Assembly (NCBI RefSeq): GCF_900099695.1
Contig: NZ_FNCY01000001.1
Span: forward strand, 248,001-312,000
Reading direction: 5' to 3'
DNA length: 64,000 nt
Source: Propionivibrio dicarboxylicus
GTDB lineage: Bacteria > Pseudomonadota > Gammaproteobacteria > Burkholderiales > Rhodocyclaceae
The notes beneath the pieces were generated by a model that saw nothing but the letters and a program-made list of their open reading frames with translations, had not been told where the DNA came from and did no database searches. Both the position numbers and the translations under genes were made by a program. Shown here piece after piece: positions 9,786 to 20,398 of the stretch (position 1 is its first letter; each line of letters begins with the position of its first letter).

Positions 9786-11098
9786 GCCGTTCTCCTGCCT
9801 TGCGAACGGCGTCGCCCGTCCCGCTTCTTCCACCACAAATAGATGCCGGTCAGCGACAGCATGGCGACCACCAGACCCATCATCGACACGGCGATACGCC
9901 CGGGCAAACCGAGAATGCGACCGGAATGAAGCGGAAATTGCGCCTGCATGAAACGGTCGGCCAGCGTGCCGTGCCAAGGCAAGCGTTCGCCAATCAGTGC
10001 ACCATTCCCCGCGTCGACAAACAGCTGTGCCGGACCGACGCCAGCGCTGCCGTGGCCTTCGCCGGGATGGAAAAACTGCACGCTGAACACATCATGGCGT
10101 GATGAATAGAACGCCCCTCCAGGCGGCTCGTGCCAACCGCGCCGACGCGCGTCGGCCTGCGCCGCGGCGATTGCCTCGGCAAATCCGATGCGCGGCTCGA
10201 ACGGGCTGCCAGGACTCGCCTCGGCGCGCGTTTCATACGGCGTCGGCGTCACCTCGCTCACCGTCGACATGAGCGGATAGAACACTTCCCGGTAGAGATT
10301 CAGCGAAAACGCGGTAAAGGCGAGCACCAGCAACACACCCCAGGTCCACAACCCAAACGCGCGGTGGATATCGTAATTGAACCGATACGGCGCGCTACCG
10401 CGACGTATCTGCCAGGCCACCGACCAGCGTCGCCACCAAGCGCGAACCGGTTGTGTCGCTTTCTTGGCCAAGGGCGCCGGAAAGGTCAGAAGCAGCGCCG
10501 TCAGGCAATCGAACAACCACAACAGCGCCACCCCGCCGAGCAACCATATTCCCCACCGATCGTTGCCGGCGATTTCTGGCACATGCAGGCTGAAATGCAA
10601 CTTGTAGAGAAAAGACACCGCGGTTTCCCGGGTAATCGGCCAGACGGCACCCCACTCCCGCCGACCGAGTTCCGCGCCGCTGACGGGATCGACGAAGACC
10701 TGGTTGTAGTTGACGGCAAATGCGGTTCCGGTCGCCCGGTCGATACGCGGCTCGACACCGAACGCCAGGGCCGCGCCGGGTTCCCGCGACAGCGGTACAT
10801 AGGTGACCCGGACGCGAGGATCGCGCGCCTCAATCGCCGCCGCCAAAGCGAGCGAAGGAATCTCCGGCCCACGCGTCACCGCCGACAGAAGCCGCGGATT
10901 GAGCCAGGCGTCGAGTTCGTGATCCCACGATATCAACGCACCCGTCAGCCCGGTCACCACAAGAAAGGGCGCGATCGCCAGGCCGACATAGCGGTGCAGG
11001 CGAACGAGCCAGGGACGTATCAACATTTTTCGCCCAGAAATTCTGCGCCATCGATCGAATGCCGACGTATCGGCACCGATCGAAGCGCTCGGACTCAC
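9782..11098 (-). CDS. PepSY-associated TM protein (putative siderophore-iron reductase)
   Basis: About 438 residues with four TM segments typical of PepSY_TM proteins: LHRYVGLAIAPFLVVTGLTGALI near the N-terminus, two central helices (WGIWLLGGVALLWLFDCL..., LWTWGVLLVLAFTAFSLNL) and a C-terminal one (IAVSMMGLVVAMLSLTGIYLWWKK). Conserved His residues in or near the helices fit haem binding. Family members such as FoxB and PiuB are linked to siderophore-iron reduction at the inner membrane. The GTG at 11098 overlaps the receptor stop as GTGA and is used here; ATG 11026 is an alternative start that would shorten the protein by 24 residues. Its own stop overlaps tonB in the same way. Confidence 0.88.
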   Translation of the reverse strand: MSPSASIGADTSAFDRWRRISGRKMLIRPWLVRLHRYVGLAIAPFLVVTGLTGALISWDHELDAWLNPRLLSAVTRGPEIPSLALAAAIEARDPRVRVTYVPLSREPGAALAFGVEPRIDRATGTAFAVNYNQVFVDPVSGAELGRREWGAVWPITRETAVSFLYKLHFSLHVPEIAGNDRWGIWLLGGVALLWLFDCLTALLLTFPAPLAKKATQPVRAWWRRWSVAWQIRRGSAPYRFNYDIHRAFGLWTWGVLLVLAFTAFSLNLYREVFYPLMSTVSEVTPTPYETRAEASPGSPFEPRIGFAEAIAAAQADARRRGWHEPPGGAFYSSRHDVFSVQFFHPGEGHGSAGVGPAQLFVDAGNGALIGERLPWHGTLADRFMQAQFPLHSGRILGLPGRIAVSMMGLVVAMLSLTGIYLWWKKRDGRRRSQGRRTA

Positions 11099-13266
11099 AA
11101 ATCGACGGTCGCGGACAACACGAAGGTGCGCGGCGCCCCAAGAACGAGGTAATTGGCCCCCGGATAACCACCGACCGAAGCCCAATAGCTGCGATTCGTG
11201 ACGTTATCGACGCGCAGACGCACGGTCACGGCTTGTCCGGCGACCTGCGTCACGTAACGTGCGCCGACGTCATAGCGCGACCACGAAGGCAAAGTCAGCG
11301 TATTGGCGGCATCGGCATATTGCGCCGACGTATGCAGGACGCGCCCGGTCAGCGTCAGGCCACGGACAGCGGACAGATCCCACTCGCCGCCAAGGTTGAC
11401 CTGGCGACGTGGAGCACCGATGACCTCTTTGCCGTCAAGTGTGCCGCCTTCGGTTTTCGTCTGCCTGGCGTCCAGCGTCGTCACACCGCCGAGCAAGCGG
11501 GTACCACGCACCGGTTCGCCGAACAGACTGAGTTCCAGTCCGCGATTACGCTGCTCGCCGGCCTCGGTGAAGGTCTGGTTGACGACGAAGGCGCTCGGCT
11601 TGGTCGTCTGAAAAGCATTCAGCGAACCGCCGAACCGGCCGCCGTCATACTTGATGCCGATCTCCTTCTGCTTCGACACGTAGGGCGCCAGCGCCTGACC
11701 GGCGTTGGTGACCGCCTGCCCGCCGCTAGTCGCCGGCGCAACATCGCCCTTGGCCAACCCTTCTATGTAGTTGCCATACACCGAGACACGCGGGGCCACC
11801 TTGACGACCAGGCCAGCCATCGGACTCACATGACTCTTCTTGTACGCCGACTCCTGCGCCCCGGTACCGTAGTTGTAGCCCTTGCTCTCGATCGTCTGAT
11901 GACGCGCACCGAGCGTCAGGAACGCCCGGTCGGCCGCGAAGGACAGCGTATCGGCAAGCGCCACGCTCGACAGGCGGGTCTCCTCGGTCGTCTTGGGCGA
12001 ACTCAAGACACCGCCGGTGTAATAGTCGGCCGCGGGCGCGGCGACGCTCGTCGGGCTATAGAGATTGCCGGAAAACCCCGAAAAATTCGAAAATGCGTAG
12101 GCGTTGCGCGAATCCAGCGAATACGCCGAGGCGACCGCGCTGAGCTTGTGCTTGACCGGCCCCGACTCCATGCTCGTGCGTACGCCGATTTCCCCCGTAT
12201 GCACGGTGTCTTCGCGCACATTGTCGAAGCGATAAGTCGTCGTCTTGCCGTCGGCAGTCGCGGTCGGATTGGCCAACACGTTCGCCTCCTTGCCAACGCG
12301 CATGCCGCCGGCCGCCCACACGGTCACCCGGTCGTTTACATCGACCTCGCCGCGCACGGTCCCGAACGTCTGCTTTTCGTCGGAATAGGTCCAGGGCTGC
12401 GCATAGTTTTTCGTCGCATCGGGGGCCGACGGGATACCGCCGCTCGGCGTCACGCTGGGGCGCGGCTGATCAAGATGGTGGTCCTGATAACCGACATCCG
12501 CCGAAAGACGCCAGTCGGTACTACGATAGTCGAGTCCGAGCGAGAACAGGCTGAGTTCGCGCTTCTCGCCGCTGACCGCGGTACCGCCTTCGCGCCGGAC
12601 GGCGTTGAGGCGGACACCGGTACTGTCGTCCAGACCACCACGACGCGCCAGATCGGCAGCCAGATAGCGCTGCCCCCCGCTTTCGATTCCCGTCGTGAAC
12701 TGCGTGAGAGGCTCGTTGGGCGCACGTTTAGGCACCAGGTTGATGGCGCCACCGATGCCGCTACCCCCCGGCGCGGCGCCATTCAGGAAGGCATTGGCGC
12801 CGCGGAATATCTCGACCCGCTCGAGCAGTTCGGCGGCAACGTACTGGCGGGGCAGCAATCCGTACAAGCCGTTGTAGGCCATATCATCCGAATACACCGG
12901 GAAGCCGCGCACCACATACAGTTCCTGGAAATTGCCGAAACCGCGCGCACTACGCACGGCCGGATCGTTCTGGACGACGTCCGCGACGCTGCGCGCCTGC
13001 TGGTTCTGGATGAATTCCTGCGTATAGGCCGTGCTGACGAACGGCGTTTCCATGATGTCCTGATTACCGAGGAGACCGATTCGCGCCCCTCGCGCCACCT
13101 GTCCGCCGGCATACTCCGGCGCCAAACCTGCCGCCGAAGCATCGGCACTGGCATTGACCACCACCGGTGCCAACTCCGCCGCCGTCGAATCAACGCCCTG
13201 CGCACTCGCCGTGCACGCCCACAACACCCCGGTCAACAACGAGGCCGATCGATATTGATGCTTCAA
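11095..13266 (-). CDS. TonB-dependent siderophore receptor
   Basis: About 723 residues: signal peptide (SASLLTGVLWACTASAQG), plug domain (ETPFVSTAYTQEFIQNQQA, PAVRSARGFGNFQELYVVRGF) and a 22-strand barrel ending in aromatic-flanked strands (RTFVLSATVDL). The plug's early part fits the siderophore-receptor group (FhuA/FoxA-like); the exact ligand is not readable. No long N-terminal signalling extension is present and no FecI/FecR genes are adjacent. The start is TTG 13266: GGGAG lies five bases upstream and the product begins directly with a good signal peptide (MKHQYRS). It is the first gene of the operon, under a promoter covered by two Fur boxes. Confidence 0.92.
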   Translation of the reverse strand: MKHQYRSASLLTGVLWACTASAQGVDSTAAELAPVVVNASADASAAGLAPEYAGGQVARGARIGLLGNQDIMETPFVSTAYTQEFIQNQQARSVADVVQNDPAVRSARGFGNFQELYVVRGFPVYSDDMAYNGLYGLLPRQYVAAELLERVEIFRGANAFLNGAAPGGSGIGGAINLVPKRAPNEPLTQFTTGIESGGQRYLAADLARRGGLDDSTGVRLNAVRREGGTAVSGEKRELSLFSLGLDYRSTDWRLSADVGYQDHHLDQPRPSVTPSGGIPSAPDATKNYAQPWTYSDEKQTFGTVRGEVDVNDRVTVWAAGGMRVGKEANVLANPTATADGKTTTYRFDNVREDTVHTGEIGVRTSMESGPVKHKLSAVASAYSLDSRNAYAFSNFSGFSGNLYSPTSVAAPAADYYTGGVLSSPKTTEETRLSSVALADTLSFAADRAFLTLGARHQTIESKGYNYGTGAQESAYKKSHVSPMAGLVVKVAPRVSVYGNYIEGLAKGDVAPATSGGQAVTNAGQALAPYVSKQKEIGIKYDGGRFGGSLNAFQTTKPSAFVVNQTFTEAGEQRNRGLELSLFGEPVRGTRLLGGVTTLDARQTKTEGGTLDGKEVIGAPRRQVNLGGEWDLSAVRGLTLTGRVLHTSAQYADAANTLTLPSWSRYDVGARYVTQVAGQAVTVRLRVDNVTNRSYWASVGGYPGANYLVLGAPRTFVLSATVDL

Positions 13267-13347
13267 AGAATGCTCCCTCAATCCGAAATTCGAAAAACAA
13301 TTGAACGCCGCGCTTACCGGGCCTCTTCGATCGAGACTCCTTGGCAA

Positions 13348-13409
13348 ACGAGAATTATTCTCATTTTAATCCATGCAAAACACGCTCGTCAATGAGAATA
13401 ATTGTCATT
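13348..13409 (-). promoter_or_regulatory. Fur-controlled promoter of the iron-uptake operon
   Basis: The minus strand shows -35 TTGACG (13392-13387), an 18-base spacer and -10 TAAAAT (13368-13363). One 19-bp Fur-box-like dyad (13348-13366, AAATGAGAATAATTCTCGT on the minus strand) covers the -10, and a second (13391-13409, AATGAGAATAATTGTCATT on the plus strand) covers the -35. Bound Fur-Fe(II) would block RNA polymerase. The initiation region to TTG 13266 is about 90 bases. Confidence 0.85.
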
Positions 13410-13645
13410 TGCATACAGGATAACAGAGCGCGTCCAAACGAATACGCCCCGTTTTTTGCCAATTTTTTGTCAAAGTATGTGCAAAAGTGCCATTCCAAAC
13501 GGTCACTTCGCGACTAGGCTGAGCGGCCCTGACGAGACGCGGCATCGATCGAGGCGGCGCGCTTTCGGACGCTTCTGAACGCGCACCTCGGAACACCACG
13601 CCACCGGGGTTCCAATCAATGATTGCCTAGTCTGGAGGCGCCACC
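13410..13645. other. Intergenic region between receptor promoter and comM
   Basis: The gene-free stretch runs from the TTG start at 13266 to comM at 13646 (379 bases). The part next to the receptor holds its leader and the Fur-controlled promoter. In the remaining part I see only T-rich runs (13451-13471) that could belong to a comM promoter, and no convincing gene or RNA structure. Confidence 0.5.
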
Positions 13646-15145
13646 ATGTCGCTCGCCATTGTTCATAGTCGCGGACTCGACGGTCTCTCCGCGCCCGAAG
13701 TCGCCGTCGAAGTTCACCTGGCCAACGGGTTACCAAGCGTCACCGTCGTCGGACTGCCCGACACCGAAGTCAAGGAAGCCCGCGACCGCGTGCGCGCGGC
13801 ACTGCTGAATTCGGGCTTCGACTTCCCGGCGAAACGGATCACCATCAATCTGGCCCCCGCCGACCTGCCCAAGGAATCCGGCCGCTTCGACCTGCCGATC
13901 GCGCTCGGGATTCTCGGCGCTTCCGGTCAGATTCCCGTGACGGCCCTTGACGACTACGAGTTCGCCGGAGAACTCTCGCTGTCCGGCGTGCTGCATCCCA
14001 TCCGGGGCGCCTTGGCGATGGTGCTCGCCGCCGGCAAGACCGGCCGCCGTTTCATCCTGCCGGCCGAAAGCGCACAGGAAGCCGCGCCGGCCGCCGATGC
14101 ACCGCTGTTCGCTGCCGGCTCGCTGCTCGACATTTGCGCGCACCTGTGCAAAAGGCAGGAACTGCCGCAGTGCGCCGCCTCCCCGCTTGACGACAACACG
14201 GCGACAGACGATATCGACCTTGCCGATGTGCGAGGGCAGAGCCTGGCCAAGCGCGCACTCGAAATAGCCGCCGGCGGCGGGCATTCGCTGCTGTTCTCCG
14301 GACCGCCGGGTAGCGGGAAGTCGATGCTTGCCGCGCGACTCCCCGGACTGTTGCCGCCGCTGACTCCCCGGGCAGCGCTCGAATCGGCGGCAATTCTTTC
14401 GCTGTGCGGCCTTTTCCGACCGGAACGATTTTCGCAACCGACCTTTCGTTCACCACACCACTCAGCATCGGCCGTCGCTCTGGTCGGCGGCGGCAGCGTT
14501 CCGCGTCCCGGCGAAATCTCGCTCGCCCATGAAGGTGTCCTTTTTCTGGATGAACTGCCGGAATTCCAACGTCAAGTCCTCGAGGCGCTGCGCGAACCGC
14601 TCGAAAGCGGCCGCATCCATATCTCGCGCGCCGCCCGCCAGTCGGTTTTCCCGGCGCATTTCCAGCTGATTGCCGCGATGAATCCCTGTCCCTGCGGCCA
14701 TCATGGCGACGCAGGCGGAAAATGCCGCTGCACGGCGGAACAGGTGCTCCGTTACCGCAACCGGATCTCGGGCCCGCTGCTCGATCGCATCGACCTGCAC
14801 GTCGACGTGCCGGCGCTTCCCGCGGATGCGCTGCAACAACTGCCGATCGGCGAGTCATCGGCAACGGTACGCGCGCGCATCTGCCAGGCGCGGGAACGCC
14901 AGCAGGCGCGTCAGGGCAGCACCAACGCCAAACTCCCCGTCAGCCAGATCGAACGCTATTGTCATCCTGATGCCGAAGGTCTTGCCCTGCTGAAACAAGC
15001 CATCGTGCGCCTCGGCCTCTCGGCCCGTGCATATCACCGCGTGCTCAAGGTCGCGCGCACGATTGCCGATCTCGCCGACAGTCGGACGCTACGCCCCGAG
15101 CATATCGCCGAAGCCGTATACTATCGTCGCTTCGCAAAGGACTGA
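13646..15145 (+). CDS. comM: YifB family Mg-chelatase-like AAA+ ATPase (ComM)
   Basis: A 499-residue protein. The N-terminal domain (residues 1-120) is Lon-protease-like in fold (S5-like), followed by the ChlI-type AAA+ core with Walker A GPPGSGKSML, Walker B VLFLDELPEF and the sensor region, a cysteine cluster (NPCPCGHHGD) and a C-terminal Mg-chelatase domain (ARAYHRVLKVARTIADL). ComM is a branch-migration helicase that promotes integration of heterologous DNA in natural transformation, although the gene is present in many non-competent proteobacteria. The start has GGAGG nine bases upstream. Confidence 0.94.
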   Translation: MSLAIVHSRGLDGLSAPEVAVEVHLANGLPSVTVVGLPDTEVKEARDRVRAALLNSGFDFPAKRITINLAPADLPKESGRFDLPIALGILGASGQIPVTALDDYEFAGELSLSGVLHPIRGALAMVLAAGKTGRRFILPAESAQEAAPAADAPLFAAGSLLDICAHLCKRQELPQCAASPLDDNTATDDIDLADVRGQSLAKRALEIAAGGGHSLLFSGPPGSGKSMLAARLPGLLPPLTPRAALESAAILSLCGLFRPERFSQPTFRSPHHSASAVALVGGGSVPRPGEISLAHEGVLFLDELPEFQRQVLEALREPLESGRIHISRAARQSVFPAHFQLIAAMNPCPCGHHGDAGGKCRCTAEQVLRYRNRISGPLLDRIDLHVDVPALPADALQQLPIGESSATVRARICQARERQQARQGSTNAKLPVSQIERYCHPDAEGLALLKQAIVRLGLSARAYHRVLKVARTIADLADSRTLRPEHIAEAVYYRRFAKD

Positions 15146-15148
15146 TTG

Positions 15149-16357
15149 ATGACCCCACCCGCCGCCGGCCGATCGACTGCCGGCATTGCCGTCCTGCTGG
15201 CCGCACTGGCTGCAGTCGGCTCGTTTTCCGTCGATGCCTACCTGCCCTCGTTGCATGACATCGGCGATGCGTTTCGTGCCTCGCCGATCGAGGTGCAACA
15301 GACGCTGACCGCCTATCTCTTCATGTTTTCGCTGATGTCGCTCTGGCACGGCGCCATTTCCGACGCCATCGGACGTCGACACGTCATTCTTTTCTCACTC
15401 GTCGTATTCGTGCTCGCGTCGGTCGGCTGCCTGTTTGCCACGCGCATCGAACATCTCTGGCTGCTGCGCGGCATGCAAGGCTTTTCCGCCTGTGCCGGCG
15501 TCGTCGTCAGCCGCGCCATCGTTCGCGATATATTCGTCGGTCCCGCGGCGCAACGACTGATGTCGCACATCACCATGATGTTCGCCATCGCCCCGGCCGT
15601 CGCCCCTGTCATCGGCGGTCAATTGCAGAGCACCTTCGGCTGGCGCTCGATCTTCATCTTCCTCGCCCTCATGGGTGGCGCACTGTGGGCTGCCTGCGTC
15701 TGGCGACTGCCGGAAACTTTACCGCTGGCTCAGCGCCGGTCGCTGCACCCGATCTATCTCGCCAAAGCCTATGCAAAAACACTGACCTCGCCGGCCTTCC
15801 TGCTCGCCACCTGCGCACTCGCCTGCAACTTCGGCGGATTCTTCATCTACATCATGTCGGCGCCGGCCTTCCTGATCCGTCACCTCGGTGTCCCCGAGAC
15901 CGGTTTTCTCTGGCTCTTCGGCCCGGCGATGTGCGGCTTGGTCTGCGGCGCCTGGCTGTCCGGCCGCCTTGCCGGCCACCTTTCGCCCAAACGCACCATC
16001 GCCCTGGGTTACGCCATCATGGCGTTCGCCGTCAGCATCAACCTGGGCATCAGTTTCCTGCTCGCACCAGGATTGCCGTGGAGCGTACTGCCGATGCCGT
16101 TCTATACGCTTGGCATGTCTCTGACGATGCCAAGCATGTCGCTGCTTGCCCTCGACATGTTCCCCAAACAACGCGGACTGGCGGCCTCCTGCCAGATGTT
16201 CCTGCAGTCCTTGTCGAACAGCCTGGTCGCCGGTATCGCTGCACCCGCCGCCTGGTCTTCAACGCACTCGCTGGCCGCGGCCATGGGCGCGTTCATGACA
16301 GTCGGCGCGCTATGCGCCTTTCTTCATTTCCGCTGCGCGCACGCGCCGGAGCGCTGA
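15149..16357 (+). CDS. Bcr/CflA-type multidrug efflux MFS transporter
   Basis: About 402 residues with 12 predicted TM helices. Motifs fit the DHA1 drug:proton antiporter family of the Bcr/CflA type: VDAYLPSLHDI in helix 1, the loop 2-3 motif GAISDAIGRRHVI and motif C-like glycine/proline content in helix 5 (AIAPAVAPVIGG). Such proteins export drugs such as bicyclomycin or natural metabolites. It begins three bases after the comM stop and is likely cotranscribed with it; ATG 15149 is taken as the start. The stop is convergent with the small HicA-like gene, one base apart. Confidence 0.9.
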   Translation: MTPPAAGRSTAGIAVLLAALAAVGSFSVDAYLPSLHDIGDAFRASPIEVQQTLTAYLFMFSLMSLWHGAISDAIGRRHVILFSLVVFVLASVGCLFATRIEHLWLLRGMQGFSACAGVVVSRAIVRDIFVGPAAQRLMSHITMMFAIAPAVAPVIGGQLQSTFGWRSIFIFLALMGGALWAACVWRLPETLPLAQRRSLHPIYLAKAYAKTLTSPAFLLATCALACNFGGFFIYIMSAPAFLIRHLGVPETGFLWLFGPAMCGLVCGAWLSGRLAGHLSPKRTIALGYAIMAFAVSINLGISFLLAPGLPWSVLPMPFYTLGMSLTMPSMSLLALDMFPKQRGLAASCQMFLQSLSNSLVAGIAAPAAWSSTHSLAAAMGAFMTVGALCAFLHFRCAHAPER

Positions 16358-16358
16358 A

Positions 16359-16643
16359 TCAGGCCGTTTTCTGCCGCGCTTCGTACGACGACAGCGTCAC
16401 GCCGGCCCGCGCCAGGAATTCGCGGATCTGCTTGATTTCCTGCTTTGGGCAGGTCGAATTGTTGTGCGGCTGATGGACGAACAACTCCATCCGGTTCAAC
16501 AACACGCGAAAGCGCGCACCATGGGCCGATTCGACGCTGGCGCCGAGATGCAACAGCAATGATTCGATTTCGCGCCAATGGATGTTGGCGCTGGGCGGCT
16601 CATGATAGATGGCTTGGAGCAGGTGCAGGTGTTTGTTGCTCAT
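16359..16643 (-). CDS. HicA-like small protein, orphan, probably non-catalytic
   Basis: A 94-residue protein with the length and pattern of the HicA/YcfA dsRBD-like fold (LLQAIYHEPPSANIHWREIESLLLHLGA, then RFRVLLNRMELFVHQPH and a final helix KQEIKQIREFLARAGV). Canonical HicA toxins have a catalytic His in a GSHH-type strand; here the equivalent is HGARFRV, so the usual His seems displaced or absent. No HicB-type antitoxin gene adjoins it. It may be a domesticated relative rather than a toxin. A GGGAG ribosome site lies before ATG 16643. The family assignment is from pattern recognition only. Confidence 0.65.
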   Translation of the reverse strand: MSNKHLHLLQAIYHEPPSANIHWREIESLLLHLGASVESAHGARFRVLLNRMELFVHQPHNNSTCPKQEIKQIREFLARAGVTLSSYEARQKTA

Positions 16644-16770
16644 CGCGATCTCCCGACAGCGGAACGGACACGACCATCATAGCCCGCCAGCCGCATTCTG
16701 GACACCCTGACAGCGACAAGCGCACGCCAGATTTTTGCCACATTCCGTTCGCATCAAGAGTATGCTAGGC

Positions 16771-16806
16771 GCTCGGGAGGACGAGCGTTCCCTCGGGGTG
16801 GGAACG
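16771..16806 (+). promoter_or_regulatory. Twin hairpins in glgP leader; possible CsrA site
   Basis: Hairpin one pairs GCTCG (16771-16775) with CGAGC (16782-16786) and exposes GGAGGA in a six-base loop. Hairpin two pairs CGTTCCC (16786-16792) with GGGAACG (16800-16806). A GGA in a hairpin loop is the classic CsrA/RsmA recognition form, and a second GGA is in the ribosome site at 16830-16833. Confidence 0.45.
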
Positions 16807-16841
16807 GTATCCAATGACCTGGCACACACGGAGAAAACGCC

Positions 16842-19319
<2,478 letters not shown>

Positions 19320-19324
19320 CGTAA

Positions 19325-19360
19325 AAAGCCCCGGGGCAATCGCTCCGGGGCTTTGTTTTT
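19325..19360 (+). terminator. Intrinsic terminator of glgP
   Basis: A perfect 10-bp stem (AAAGCCCCGG 19325-19334 with CCGGGGCTTT 19345-19354), ten-base loop, followed by GTTTTT. It is five bases after the glgP stop. Confidence 0.93.
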
Positions 19361-19384
19361 CAGCGGCGGCGCGCGCCGCCTGCG

Positions 19385-20317
19385 TCAGAGCGCCGCGATC
19401 CGGGCGCGCATCATCTCGGTGCCTTCGACGATCTTGTCGAGGATGGCATCGAGCGCCCAGAAGCGCTCGCGCACGTCGAAGGTGATCGTCCGACTCTTGA
19501 TCGACGCAAAGGTCCCGATACGCTGGTGGTACATCTTGGCCAGTACCGGGTAGCCGAAGGGCTCGGCCAACGCGGCCAACACGAGGAAATTGGCGAGTTC
19601 TGCCGCCAGCGCCGGGTGTTGTGCGCCTTGCGTGTACAGCCATTTGTACAGGTCGGGATGGAAATTCGTGAAGACGCCGTTGAAGCCGCGCGAGCCCGCC
19701 TTCATCGCATCGTAGGCGATCGCCGCATTGGCATTGAGGATCGCAAACGGCGTCCCGGCCGTCATCGCCACGCGCCGCTTGACCGTCTCGAGATCGCAGG
19801 AAACGTCCTTGAGCAACACGAAACGCCCACTGTCGATGCAGAAGCGCAGTTCCTCATCGGTCAGCAGACGGCGGTAGGGTGCCGGACACTCGTACAATCC
19901 GAGCGGCATATCAGCCGGCAAGCGATCGAGCAGCCACTGGAGGTTGCCAAGGAAAGGCGCCGTACCGCGCTGTTTCGGATCGAGGTGATTGGTCACCAGC
20001 ACGATACCGTCGGCACCGGTGTCGACGGCGGCCTGCAACTCCTCGAGCTGACTGTAGGGATCATCGCTGACATGTCCGGAGACGACGACCGGCACACGGC
20101 CGGCGACCTGCTTGACGACGAAACGGCCCAGCGCCCGACGCTCGTCGACCGAGAGAAACATCATTTCACTCGATTGGCAGACGGCAAACAGCGCGTCGGA
20201 ACCCTTCTCGATATACCACTCGATCAAACGTTCGAGCCCGGCATAATCGATCTCGCCGCTCTCGTTAAACGGCGTGATCATGACGGGAACAATGCCTTCA
20301 ATACGTTGGCGGCTCAT
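19385..20317 (-). CDS. Dihydrodipicolinate synthase family protein (aldolase/lyase, substrate unknown)
   Basis: A 310-residue TIM-barrel protein of the DapA/NanA class I lyase family. It opens with the family start (GIVPVMITPFNESGEIDYAGLERLI), has the Schiff-base Lys in FVLLKDVS and the conserved Tyr in LGLYECP. The GTTGE motif that marks true DapA is replaced by CQSSEM, so lysine synthesis is unlikely; a sugar-acid or keto-acid aldolase or dehydratase is more plausible. It has no metabolic neighbours to suggest a substrate. A GGAGGAG ribosome site precedes ATG 20317, and a perfect palindrome sits 45 bases upstream of the start. Confidence 0.85.
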   Translation of the reverse strand: MSRQRIEGIVPVMITPFNESGEIDYAGLERLIEWYIEKGSDALFAVCQSSEMMFLSVDERRALGRFVVKQVAGRVPVVVSGHVSDDPYSQLEELQAAVDTGADGIVLVTNHLDPKQRGTAPFLGNLQWLLDRLPADMPLGLYECPAPYRRLLTDEELRFCIDSGRFVLLKDVSCDLETVKRRVAMTAGTPFAILNANAAIAYDAMKAGSRGFNGVFTNFHPDLYKWLYTQGAQHPALAAELANFLVLAALAEPFGYPVLAKMYHQRIGTFASIKSRTITFDVRERFWALDAILDKIVEGTEMMRARIAAL

Positions 20318-20361
20318 CTGCGCTCTCCTCCCAGACCTCCGGCAGGAATGCGCCGGAGCAT

Positions 20362-20385
20362 GTTAGCTAAAACGATATAGCTAAC
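20362..20385. promoter_or_regulatory. Perfect 8-8-8 palindrome, candidate operator of the DHDPS-family gene
   Basis: GTTAGCTA (20362-20369), an eight-base spacer, then TAGCTAAC (20378-20385). It lies between the histidine-kinase stop and the DHDPS-family start. There is no T-run on either side, so an operator is more likely than a terminator. The binding protein is unknown. Confidence 0.5.
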
Positions 20386-20398
20386 CATTTTAGGCCGA

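Noticed and set aside
11059-13395. Plus-strand open frame of 778 codons antisense to the TonB-dependent receptor
   Set aside because: It is fully antisense to a convincing receptor gene; its translation is Arg/His-rich with no recognisable domain, typical of the opposite frame of a GC-rich gene.
16359-16643. Complete HicAB toxin-antitoxin locus
   Set aside because: There is no HicB-like gene on either side and the catalytic His strand is altered.
19385-20317. 4-hydroxy-tetrahydrodipicolinate synthase (DapA) for lysine synthesis
   Set aside because: The GTTGE motif is replaced by CQSSEM and there are no lysine-pathway neighbours.
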